Below are positions 47,156 through 56,000 of a stretch of DNA of 64,000 nucleotides, one piece after another (positions within the stretch are counted from its first letter, which is position 1; each line of letters opens with the position of its first letter). The DNA is taken from NCBI GenBank assembly GCA_016711215.1, contig JADJTL010000007.1:124001-188000 (forward strand). The letters run 5' to 3'. This DNA comes from Pseudomonadota bacterium (GTDB lineage Bacteria > Myxococcota_A > Polyangia > GCA-2747355). Under the pieces are notes generated by a model that saw only the letters and a program-made list of their open reading frames with translations, ran no database searches and was not told the origin of the DNA. Made by a program: the position numbers and the translations under genes.

Positions 47156-47957
47156 TTCCGAGCTGGCCCAGGAGCTCGCCCTGCTCGTCGGCGCGTTGGC
47201 CGAGCACGCGCGGACGGCGGTGTTGCGCGGCGAGCAATGGGCCGTGGCAGGTGCGCGGCGCGCCTCCGGGGCGTTCGACCCGGCGGCTGAGCGTTCGGGC
47301 GTGAGGGCGGGCGAGGGCGGCTCGCCGCTCGCGGGCGTGCAGCCGGAGCGGCCCAAGCGCGAGGTCTCGGAGCGGGCGCTCCTCAGCGTCCGCGCGGCGC
47401 TCGGTGACTGCGAGCGCTGTGGGCTGCACGCGGAGCGCACGCACATCGTCTTCGGCGTGGGCGACGCGCAGGCGGATCTGATGTTCGTCGGCGAGGCGCC
47501 GGGCCGCGACGAGGATCAGCAGGGCGAGCCCTTCGTCGGCAAGGCGGGCCAATTGCTGACGCGGATGATCCAGGCGATGGGGCTGCACCGCGAAGAGGTC
47601 TACATCTGCAACATCATCAAATGCCGGCCGCCCAACAACCGCGACCCGGAGCCGGCCGAGGTAGCGAGCTGCGAGCCTTTCTTGCGCCAGCAGATCGAAG
47701 CCATCGGCCCACGCCTGATTGTCGCGCTTGGAAACTTCGCGGCGCGCACCTTGCTGCGTTCGGAGCTCGGCATCGCCCGGCTGCGCGGTTCCTTTCAGCG
47801 CTACCAGGGCATCGCGCTGATGCCGACCTTTCATCCGGCCTACCTGCTGCGCAACCCAGAGGCCAAGCGTCCGGCCTGGAGTGATCTTCAGGCGGTGATG
47901 GCCGAGATGGACCGCTTGGGGTTGCGCCGGCGTCGTGACGGCGTGGCCCCGGCCTGA
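47148..47957 (+). CDS. Family 4 uracil-DNA glycosylase (4Fe-4S)
   Basis: The 269-residue protein removes uracil from DNA. After a variable N-terminal 75 residues the family 4 core follows: cysteine motif CERCGLHAERT, active-site GEAPGRDEDQQGEPFVGKAG, NIIKCRPPNNRDP, SCEPFLRQQ (cluster cysteines), LIVALGNFAARTLL, and the second motif MPTFHPAYLLRN. The four cysteines fit a 4Fe-4S cluster. It overlaps coaBC by eight bases. The long N-terminal extension before the first cysteine is common in deltaproteobacteria. Confidence 0.92.
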   Translation: MADSELAQELALLVGALAEHARTAVLRGEQWAVAGARRASGAFDPAAERSGVRAGEGGSPLAGVQPERPKREVSERALLSVRAALGDCERCGLHAERTHIVFGVGDAQADLMFVGEAPGRDEDQQGEPFVGKAGQLLTRMIQAMGLHREEVYICNIIKCRPPNNRDPEPAEVASCEPFLRQQIEAIGPRLIVALGNFAARTLLRSELGIARLRGSFQRYQGIALMPTFHPAYLLRNPEAKRPAWSDLQAVMAEMDRLGLRRRRDGVAPA

Positions 47958-48032
47958 TCGCGGCGCGGAGGGCCCGCCGCGGCCGCTGCGCGTCCCGTGG
48001 CGCGCCCCGTGGCGGCGCCTCGCGCAGGCGCG

Positions 48033-48602
48033 CTAGCGAGGGAGGTCGTCGGCCTCGCTGAAGACCTGGGCGGTGAAGCTCTCGATCACCGTTTGCGGCT
48101 GACGCCAGGCGTCGGCGGGCAAGCCGGCCTTGCGGCAGGTGGCCGCCAGGAAGGCCTCGCGGTCCCAGCCCTGGGCCGTTGCGACCTGCGGCAAGAACAC
48201 GCCACGCCGCCCGCCACGCGCCACCTGGAGCCCATGCAGGCCAACGCTCACCGCCTCGGCGCTCGTCGGACGCGGCGGCGCGAGCGCCGAGATCTCTAGG
48301 CTCAGCAGTGGCAGCTCGGTGGGCTCGACCGCTGGAAAGCGCGGGTCGCACGTCGCGGCGGCGATGGCCATCCGCGCGACATTCTCGACCAGGGGAAGAC
48401 GCGCGTCGAAGGTGCCGATACAGCCGCGCAGCTCGTGCTTGGGGCTGCGACGATAGAGGCTGACGAAGGCGCCCGCGGGCTGAAGGAGCAGGGGATCCTC
48501 GACCGCGATGCTCGGCGCTTCGCCCGCAGCGAGGAAGCGCTCGAGCGTGTGCCGCGCCAGGCGCAGCAGCTCGCGTTGTTGTTGGATGGGAAGCGCTCGC
48601 AT
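48033..48602 (-). CDS. AMMECR1 domain protein (AmmeMemoRadiSam system protein A-like)
   Basis: The 189-residue protein is an AMMECR1 domain throughout: RELLRLARHTLERFLAAGE, the hallmark ELRGCIGTFDARLPL, DPRFPAVEPTELPLLSLEIS, GLHGLQVARGGRRGVFLPQV, and WDREAFLAATCRKAGLP. In many bacteria this domain belongs to a three-part set with Memo and a radical SAM protein; neither partner is adjacent here. The biochemical role is unknown. No ribosome site is seen before the ATG at 48602. Confidence 0.85.
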   Translation of the reverse strand: MRALPIQQQRELLRLARHTLERFLAAGEAPSIAVEDPLLLQPAGAFVSLYRRSPKHELRGCIGTFDARLPLVENVARMAIAAATCDPRFPAVEPTELPLLSLEISALAPPRPTSAEAVSVGLHGLQVARGGRRGVFLPQVATAQGWDREAFLAATCRKAGLPADAWRQPQTVIESFTAQVFSEADDLPR

Positions 48603-48979
48603 CGATTAAACCCGAGGCTCGCGGAGCAACTGCGCAGCAGGCCGCCTATCTCATGGAGCAGCTGCGCTGTAAAGGCGCAGGCCACGGGGCGCCAGACCAC
48701 GGGGACTGAGTCATTCGCGCGACAGCGTGGTGTGCGGCGCACGCTGGGCTGTTGCGTTGTCTCGTGGCTGCGGCGCCGATGCGTTGCAGTTGCGATCGGT
48801 TGGCGGCGCTGCAGCCTTCGGATCGCTTTGTGCATTCCGGGCCCGGGGCGGCGGTTGGCGGCACGCCGCGCGACGATTGCGGGCTCGCCCGACCCTGCGC
48901 CGCGCATTAACGAGGTCAGAAAATGGGAGCGGGAACTGACTGCGGGTTGAGCTTGCGCGATCGCGGCAGTCTCGGCGCT
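48603..48979. other. Intergenic region, no gene supported
   Basis: These 377 bp lie between the divergent AMMECR1 and methyltransferase genes. Open frames exist in it but read as Arg/Cys-rich sequence with no family resemblance. I see no tRNA, repeat or clear promoter. Confidence 0.5.
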
Positions 48980-49618
48980 ATGCCTCACTTCGTCGATCTG
49001 CTGGCGCCGCTGCGTCGGGTCGCGCGACGGGCCCTTCGGCGCCGCCGCGTGGCGCGTGCCTACGACATGGCCAAGGAGATCGCGCCGGACCTGAGCCCCG
49101 ACGCTCAGGTGCTCGACGTGGGCTGTGGCAGCGGCTTCATCGCGCACCACCTCATCGGGCTCCGCGGCGCGCGCGCGGTGGGTGTAGATGTCGCGTGCGG
49201 GACCGAAGCAGCGATCCCCTACACGCGCTACGAGGGCCGCTACTTGCCATTTGACGACGCGACCTTCGATGCGGTGCTGCTCTGTTACGTGCTGCATCAC
49301 AGCGCCGACCCGCCGCTGCTGGTGCGCGAGGCGCGGCGTGTGCTGCGTCCCGGCGGTCGGCTGCTGGTCTACGAAGATCTCCCGATCACCGCGCTGGATC
49401 GCCTGCTCTGCCGGCGTCACGAGGCAGCCTGGCGCGCGCGCACGGGTCCCTGCACCTTTCACGATCAGGCCGGTTGGCGCGCTGTCTTCAACGCCGCGGG
49501 CTTCAGCGTCAGCGCTGTCCGTCGGCTCTCACGTTGGCGGAATCTCGGCAACCCGGTGGCCCGGGTGCGCTTCACGCTCGAGTGCGCGAGCGGGGCGATC
49601 AGCGCCTCCAGCGGGTAG
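48980..49618 (+). CDS. Class I SAM-dependent methyltransferase
   Basis: The 212-residue protein has a basic N-terminal helix (RRVARRALRRRRVARAYD), then the SAM-binding motif I VLDVGCGSGFIAHHL, an acidic motif II VGVDVA, and later motifs FDAVLLCYVLHHSADPPLL and EARRVLRPGGRLLVYED (Methyltransf_11 type). The Cys at LLCRR and C-terminal RWRNLGNP are not diagnostic. The substrate is unknown; the basic N-terminus may bind membrane or nucleic acid. The ATG at 48980 was preferred over an upstream start because the fold begins soon after. Confidence 0.75.
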   Translation: MPHFVDLLAPLRRVARRALRRRRVARAYDMAKEIAPDLSPDAQVLDVGCGSGFIAHHLIGLRGARAVGVDVACGTEAAIPYTRYEGRYLPFDDATFDAVLLCYVLHHSADPPLLVREARRVLRPGGRLLVYEDLPITALDRLLCRRHEAAWRARTGPCTFHDQAGWRAVFNAAGFSVSAVRRLSRWRNLGNPVARVRFTLECASGAISASSG

Positions 49619-49650
49619 GATCGAGGTTCGCGCGCGCTCAGCGGTTGAAC

Positions 49651-49680
49651 TGATCTGATCTAATCAGAGCAGATCTGCTC
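49651..49680. promoter_or_regulatory. Compound dyad, possible operator
   Basis: CTGAT-CTA-ATCAG (49655-49667) is followed directly by the perfect 14-bp palindrome GAGCAGATCTGCTC (49667-49680). It lies between the methyltransferase stop and the PfkB gene. It could be a repressor site or a terminator stem; no U-tract follows. Confidence 0.35.
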
Positions 49681-49801
49681 GACGCCTCGCGCCGGCCGTC
49701 ACGGAGGACCACCCGCGGGAAGGTGGTCAAGCGCCCCTGCCTTAGTTGTTCTGGCCGCCGGGCTGTGTGGGCTAAGATGGGGGCCTGCGGGGGGCTGGGC
49801 G

Positions 49802-50698
49802 ATGGCGATCGGAACGGTGCTTGGCGTTGGCGAGGCTCGAATCGAGCAACTGCTGCTGATGGAGCGTCATCCAGAGGCCGAGAGCACCATCGATCTCGAC
49901 GGCTTCAGTCTTCAGGGGGGCGGCACAGCCTCCACCGCCTTGGCGACGCTGGCGGCGCTCGGGGTTCCGACGCGCTTCATCGGCAAGGTAGCGGACGATT
50001 TCTTCGGCCGCTTCGTGCTCAACGGCCTGGCCGCGATCGGCGTCGACACGCGGGGCGTCGTGACCCAGGCTGACTGCGTATCGCCGAGTCATATCGTCCT
50101 GGTCGAGGCGGGTCGGGGTCGGCAGACCGTGCTCCGTGCGCAGGGCACCGTCGCCGCGCTCGCGCTGGACGAGCTGCCGCCGGAGCCGCTGGCCGGGGTG
50201 CAGCTCCTGCTGGTCGACGGCGCACAGCCAGCGGTCGCCTTGGAGCTGATTGCGCGCGCGCGGCGGGCGGGGGTGCCGGTGGTCCTCGATGCCAGCGGAC
50301 CGAGCTCGGCGGTCGCCGAGCTGACGGCGAGCGTGGACGTGGTGATCGCGACCGAGCGCTACCTGGTGCAGGTCGCGCCGCGCGGCGAGCTCGAGGCGAG
50401 CATGCAAGCCGTGGCGCGCCTCGGACCGCGGACGGTGATCGTGACGATGGGGCGTGAGGGGAGCGTTGGGCTGCAGGGCGACAAGCTGGTGCGGCAGCCG
50501 CCGCTGCCCGTCGAGGTGGTCGACACCACGGGAGCGGGCGACGTATTTCTTGGCGGCTACTGCTACGGCCTGCTACAGGAGCTGCCGCTCGAGCGCTGCA
50601 TGGAGTTAGCGAGCGCCGCCGCGGGCCTGAGCTGTCGCGCCTTCGGCCCGCGTTCAGGCCTGCCCAGTCGCGCTGAGCTGCAGGCAGCCCTGTCCTAG
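49802..50698 (+). CDS. PfkB family carbohydrate/nucleoside kinase
   Basis: The 298-residue kinase shows the PfkB N-terminal glycine motif GGGTASTALATLAALG, RFIGKVADDFFGRF, and the C-terminal signature VDTTGAGDVFLGGYCYGLL with the catalytic Asp. It phosphorylates a sugar or nucleoside at the expense of ATP; sequence alone does not tell which (ribokinase, fructokinase and adenosine kinase share these motifs). No transporter or sugar enzyme is adjacent. Confidence 0.85.
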   Translation: MAIGTVLGVGEARIEQLLLMERHPEAESTIDLDGFSLQGGGTASTALATLAALGVPTRFIGKVADDFFGRFVLNGLAAIGVDTRGVVTQADCVSPSHIVLVEAGRGRQTVLRAQGTVAALALDELPPEPLAGVQLLLVDGAQPAVALELIARARRAGVPVVLDASGPSSAVAELTASVDVVIATERYLVQVAPRGELEASMQAVARLGPRTVIVTMGREGSVGLQGDKLVRQPPLPVEVVDTTGAGDVFLGGYCYGLLQELPLERCMELASAAAGLSCRAFGPRSGLPSRAELQAALS

Positions 50699-50746
50699 CA
50701 CGCAGCCACGGCCTCCACCGTGTAGCCACAGGTTACCCAGCACGCG

Positions 50747-52969
50747 ATGCACCAGCACCTTAACCAGGCCGACGAGCCCAACAAGGCTGGAGGTATGGGC
50801 CCTCGGGTCTGGCTGAGCGCGATCGCTGGCGTTGCCGCCGGCAGCGCCGCCGCGCTCGTCGTTGCGCCCTTCGAGGTCTGGGCGGCGACGCGGGGCAGCG
50901 GGCGCTTCGGGGCCGCGCTGCTGCTGGCCCTCGGTCTCTATCTGCCGCTGGGAGCGGGACTCGGTGCCTTCCTCGGCGGGCTCGGCGCCGCGTGGGCCAG
51001 TTCGCCGCTGGGCTCGTGGCGAACTTGGTTCGCGACGCTCAGCGGCGACCGCGCGCGCGACCGTCAACTCGCGGCGGCGTTGCTCGCTGGGGCGAGTTGT
51101 TTGCTGCTCGAGGTGCTCGCCGTCGACGCGTTTGCGCGCGGGCCGGCCGCGGGTATGGCCAACGCGCGCCTGGCGGCGCTTTCGACCGGCCTGGTGGCGG
51201 CCGGTGTTGTGGTGTTGCTGGGTATCGGCCTCTTCGTGCCGCTGTGGCGCCTGGCGCTGCCCCTGGCGCGCTGGGCGCCGCGCACAGCCCGGGTTCCGGC
51301 TGCGGCGGGCACCTCCGTCGTCTTGCTGCTGGTGGTGGTCGCCGCGGGCCTGCTGGTCCTGGGGCGTCTGGATTGGCGGGTGCTGCGCGTCGCGCCCTGG
51401 ATCGCGCTCGGGGCCCTCTTCCTGCTGACGGTCGGCGGCCTCATAGCGACTCCGGCGTTGCGGCGGCGCGTCGCGCTCAGACGGCGCTGGGCGCTGGGGC
51501 TCTGGGCGCTGATGTTGCCGGTGGCGTTGGTTCCGACCCTCGGGCAGCGCGAGGTGCTCGTCGCGCAGCTTCAGTCTGGCGGCGCGCTCCTGCCCGCCCT
51601 GATCGACCTCGCGCGGGCCCTGCGCGATCGGGACGGGGATGGCTATTCGGCCTGGCTCGCCGGCGGTGATTGCGATGATCGCGATCCGCGAGTCCACCCG
51701 GGGGCTCGCGACCTCCCAGGAAATGGTCTCGACGAGAACTGCGTCGGGGGCGACGCGCGTCCCCAGGCAGCGCGCGTCACGGCCGGCGCTAGAACGGCGG
51801 CCGCGCGCGCCGAGCCGGTGGCGCTGGTGCGCAATCTCCTCGTGATCTGCATCGACACGCTGCGGGCCGACGTGCTCGGTGTGGGCGGACATCCGGGAGG
51901 CCTCACGCCGACGCTCGATCGCTTGGCCCGGAGCGGGGCGTATTTCGCGCGTGCCTACGCGCAGGGCCCCAATACGCCGCAGTCCTTCCCGTCGATCTTC
52001 ACCTCGCAGTATCCGTCGCGGGTTCCCTTTGTCGACGCCTTCACCGGCTATCCTGAGCTCAAGCCAGAGGCGCTCTCGGTCTTTGAGGTCCTGCAGCGGG
52101 CGGGTCTGCGCACGGAGGCGGTCAGCTCGCACTTCTATTTCGAGGAGAAGCGGGGCATTCGTCAGGGCGTGCAGCAGTGGGACAACGCGGGCGCGAAGAC
52201 GCTGCGCGAGAGCAACAAGGATATCTCCGCGCCGCGCATCGTGCCGCGGGCGCTGGCGCGCCTGCGGGCGCTCGAGGCGCTAGACCAGCCCTTCGTGCTC
52301 TTCGTCCACCTCTTCGAGCCGCACAGCACCTATGTGCCGCATGCGGGCGTCCGCTACCGCCAGCGCGGCGTGGCTGGTCTGCGCGAGAAGTACGACCAAG
52401 AGGTGGCCTTCGTCGACGCCTGGCTCGGGCGCCTCTTGGCGGCCCTTGATGCCAGCAAGCTGCGGCGCGACACCGCGATCCTGCTCTTCTCGGATCACGG
52501 CGAGGCCTTCGGTGAGCATAAGTTCTACTTCCACGGACAGGCACTCTATGACGAGGTCCTGCACGTGCCGCTGATCCTCGTGGCGCCGGGTCTGACGCCG
52601 AGGACCGTCAACCAGCCTGTGGCCCTGCTCGATGTGGCGCCGACGCTCGTCGAGCTGGTGGGCCTCGCACCGCCGCCCGTCTTCCAGGGTCGGTCGCTGC
52701 TGCGGCTGGCTCGGGGGCAAGCCGCCCGCGCGCTCGACGGGCGCCCGATCGGTGCGGTGCTGCTGCCCTATCCGGCCTGGCCAAAGGGCCAGCAGGCGCT
52801 CCGCATCGACCACTACAAGGCGCTGCTGCGCCTGGACGAGAACCGCTTCGAACTCTACGACCTGGCGCGCGATCCGCGCGAAGAGCGTGACCTGGCGCTG
52901 GGCCCCGGGGCTGTTGCTCAGCGCATCCGGCAGCAGCTCGCCGCTTTCGCGGAGACGGAGCTGCAGTAG
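50747..52969 (+). CDS. Membrane sulfatase-like hydrolase with MopE-type motif
   Basis: The 740-residue protein has about seven TM segments in residues 17-260 (for example LLLALGLYLPLGAGLGAFLG, LLLVVVAAGLLVLG), then a MopE-like metal-binding motif DRDGDGYSAWLAGGDCDD with PGNGLDENC (about 297-335), then an alkaline-phosphatase-fold hydrolase: VICIDTLRADVLG, NTPQSFPSIFTSQYPSR, LFSDHGEAFGEHKFYFHG and VPLILVAPG. At the position of the sulfatase formylglycine cysteine there is Ser or Thr, so it may be a phosphoethanolamine- or glycerol-phosphate-transferring enzyme, not a sulfatase. ATG at 50747 has no ribosome site; ATG at 50795 is an alternative. Confidence 0.8.
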   Translation: MHQHLNQADEPNKAGGMGPRVWLSAIAGVAAGSAAALVVAPFEVWAATRGSGRFGAALLLALGLYLPLGAGLGAFLGGLGAAWASSPLGSWRTWFATLSGDRARDRQLAAALLAGASCLLLEVLAVDAFARGPAAGMANARLAALSTGLVAAGVVVLLGIGLFVPLWRLALPLARWAPRTARVPAAAGTSVVLLLVVVAAGLLVLGRLDWRVLRVAPWIALGALFLLTVGGLIATPALRRRVALRRRWALGLWALMLPVALVPTLGQREVLVAQLQSGGALLPALIDLARALRDRDGDGYSAWLAGGDCDDRDPRVHPGARDLPGNGLDENCVGGDARPQAARVTAGARTAAARAEPVALVRNLLVICIDTLRADVLGVGGHPGGLTPTLDRLARSGAYFARAYAQGPNTPQSFPSIFTSQYPSRVPFVDAFTGYPELKPEALSVFEVLQRAGLRTEAVSSHFYFEEKRGIRQGVQQWDNAGAKTLRESNKDISAPRIVPRALARLRALEALDQPFVLFVHLFEPHSTYVPHAGVRYRQRGVAGLREKYDQEVAFVDAWLGRLLAALDASKLRRDTAILLFSDHGEAFGEHKFYFHGQALYDEVLHVPLILVAPGLTPRTVNQPVALLDVAPTLVELVGLAPPPVFQGRSLLRLARGQAARALDGRPIGAVLLPYPAWPKGQQALRIDHYKALLRLDENRFELYDLARDPREERDLALGPGAVAQRIRQQLAAFAETELQ

Positions 52970-53023
52970 CGGCCCAGCCGCCGACCGCAGCAGCGCCTGC
53001 GCGAAACCGCGGCAGGGAGGCGC

Positions 53024-56000
53024 TCAGCGCCGCTGCAGCCGCTCGCGCAGCGCCAGGTGTTCGTCGCTGATCGCGAAGGCGAGGAGTTGGCGCAGGCGCG
53101 GGCCCGAGAGCTCAGCGAGCGGTTCGGGCGTCCGCATGCTGAGGGCGGAGGGGCCGCTCTCCTCGGCGATCAGCGCGCGCAGGGCGGCGACGATGTCGCC
53201 CGACAGGCTGAGCGCGATGCGATCCTCACTGTGCTCCATCCAGAGCAGCCAGCGCTGCGGGTCGAGGGGCTGGGCCCCGAGTTCTTGGGCGCAGCGCGCG
53301 AGGTGCGCGAGACCCCCGCTGCCCAGCGCCTTGGCGAGCGGCGGGCGTCGCTCTTCGATGTCGTCGGTGGCGAAGGGCAGGACGAAGGATCCCGAGACCA
53401 GCGAGAGGAGCGCGACGATGCTGCGCTGCAGCTCGGGGGGGCCGAGGCGGAAGGCCACCGTGTGCTGCAGGCGCGCGCGCGCCGCGAGCTTGGCGATGCG
53501 GAAGCGCAGCTCCGGTGCGTTGACCAGGCCTTCCGCGGCGTCGCCGATCACCAGGAGCGGCGTGCGCGCGTCGAGCAGGTGCAGGCGATCACTGCCGTCG
53601 CGGACGATACAGGCGTCGAGTTTCGTGCCGACCGCCTGCGCCAGCGTGCTGACCAGGTGCAACAGCTCGGGTTGGCGTCGCGGGTGCAAACGTCGCGCCT
53701 GGGCGGGCCGTGTGGCCGCCGCGACGGTCTTGCGCAGGGCGGGGACAGCCGCGAGCCAGAGCGCGCGCAGCGCACCACGGTAGGGCGCGGCGAGCAGCGC
53801 ATATTCCAGCTCGTCCGCGGTCAGCGCGTCCGCCGGGGGCTCGCTCGGGGCAATGCTGGCGCGCGACGATGGCACCTCGTCGGCGGCGCTGAGGTTCAGC
53901 GCGTAGAGCACCGCGTGGACGACCTCGGTCCTGACGGGTTGCCCGCGACGGGCGAAGGCGTGCAGCAGCGCGCGATAGGATTCGGCACGGAAGGGGTCGC
54001 GCTCGAGGCGCGAGCGGTGCAGGCTCAAGGTCGACTCGAGGTGCGCGGCAAGGGCGGGCGCGTCGCCCTGTCGCACGAGCAGCTCGGTCAAGCTCTCGGT
54101 GGCGCGAAGGTCGCCCGGATCAAGCGCGAGAATCCGGCGACAGGCGCCGATCGCGCGTTCGAGGTCGCCGAAGCCAACCGCGTAGATGTGGGCGAGGTGC
54201 AGCTGGTGGCCCTTGGCCCGCTCACGCTCCGGCTCGCGCGCCGCGAGCAGCTCGGTAACGGCGGCCGCCTCAGTCCAGCGTCCCGTCTGGGTCAAGAGGC
54301 GGCTGAGGCCGGCGAGAGCCGTCGGCTCGTGCGGGTCTAACGCCGTGACCTGGCGATAAGCGGCGATCGCGCGCTCCGGATCGCTCAGCTCCCGGTCAGC
54401 GACGGTGGCGCTCTCGAGGAGCAGAGAGTGCAGCAGCGCGGGGTCGCTGGTCCGCTCGATCAGCGCTTCATCGACGGCGAGCAGCGCCGGCCAGTCTTCG
54501 ACGCGGCGACAGATCTGACGCAGCGACTGCCGCAGCGCGATGCTCTCGGGATCGACGGTCAGGGCCCGCTCGAGCGTTGCGCGCGCGCCGGCCAGATCGC
54601 GCAGCTCCTCGGACTGCAAGGTGGCCATCTCGACCAGCAGCTCGCGGCGGGCGCGCGGAGCGACCGCGACCTGGAGCTGCTGCTCGATCAGCTCCAAGAC
54701 GTCGCGCAGGCGGTGGTCCGCGCGTAGGGCGCGCCGCAGCGCGCTGGCCGCCCAGCCGTGCTGAGGATCCAGCGAGAGCACGCGGCGAAAGGCCCGCTGG
54801 GCCCGAGCGCGCTCGCCTGGAATCCGCTGCCACATTCGTCCTGCCTGGTAGTGGCAGCGCGCACGGCGCGCAGTGTCCTGGGTGGCGTCGGCCTGGAGGT
54901 CGAGGGCGCGCGCACAGTCGCGCAGATCGCGCAGTCCGCGCGCCGCGCGGTACCAGCCCAGCAGCGCCGGCAGGTACTCCGGGAGCGCGTCGGCCGCCAG
55001 CTGGTAGGTTTCGCGGCTGCGCGCCAGATCGCCGCTCCGGCCGTAGAGTGCCGCGATCTGGGTCAGCAACAGAGCTTGCTCGGCTGCCGTCGCGACGCTC
55101 TTCAGCTTGCGCGAGAGCGCCTGAAGCAGGCGCCCGGGATCGCGCGATTCCCGCGAGAAGCGCTCGAGCAGCTCGAGCGCCTCGGGCTGAGTCGGCTGCA
55201 GGTCGAGCACCGCGACGGCGCTTTGGGCGGCGCCCGCCAGGTCGCCAAGCCGATCTTGCCGGAGGACGCCCGCGATCAACGCGCAGGCCGCGCGGTAATC
55301 CGCTGGTGCCGCCGGGGCGCTGGCGAGCTCGATCGTCGCGACGAGATCGGCCCAGCGATCGAGGCGCGGCAGCAGCGCTTCAATCTGTTGCAGCACGATC
55401 GGATCGCGGGGCGAGAAGGTCAGGAGCTTCTCGTAGGTCGCCGCGGCGCGGTGGAGGAAGTGCGGCGCACTCGCGAGCACGAAGGCCAGCCGGTGCAAGG
55501 CCCAGAGCCGCTGGTGGAGGCTGGCGGCCTGTTCCTCGCATTGCTGATAGATCCCGATCAGCCCGGTGCGATCCTGCCGGGCGCCGTAGGCGACGCCAAG
55601 CAGCCAGAGGGCTTCATCGTCGCCCGCGCCAACCGCCCGGCGCAGGTGATCGAGCGCCGAGCTCGGCTGGTCGAGGCGCTGGAGCAGGATGGCGAGCTGG
55701 CGCTCACGCACGCCCAAGGCCTGCTCCGTCGCCGGTGGCGGTTGCTTGAGCAGGAGCGCGGCAAGCGGTCGGTCATCGCCAACGCGCTGATAGAGGCGCA
55801 GCAGCTGATCGGTCGCCGGACGCGGGTCGTCCGCCAGCGCCACCGCCTCTTTGAGCGCCGCTACCGCCTCGGCGCCGCGCTCGGGCGTGTCGGCGAGCAG
55901 ACGACCGACCTTCATCAGGAGCCAGTGGCGCACCTCACGGTCACGGGTCACCTCGAGCTGGCGGAAGTGCAGCGCCGAGAGCTCGTCAGCCTGGCCGCTG

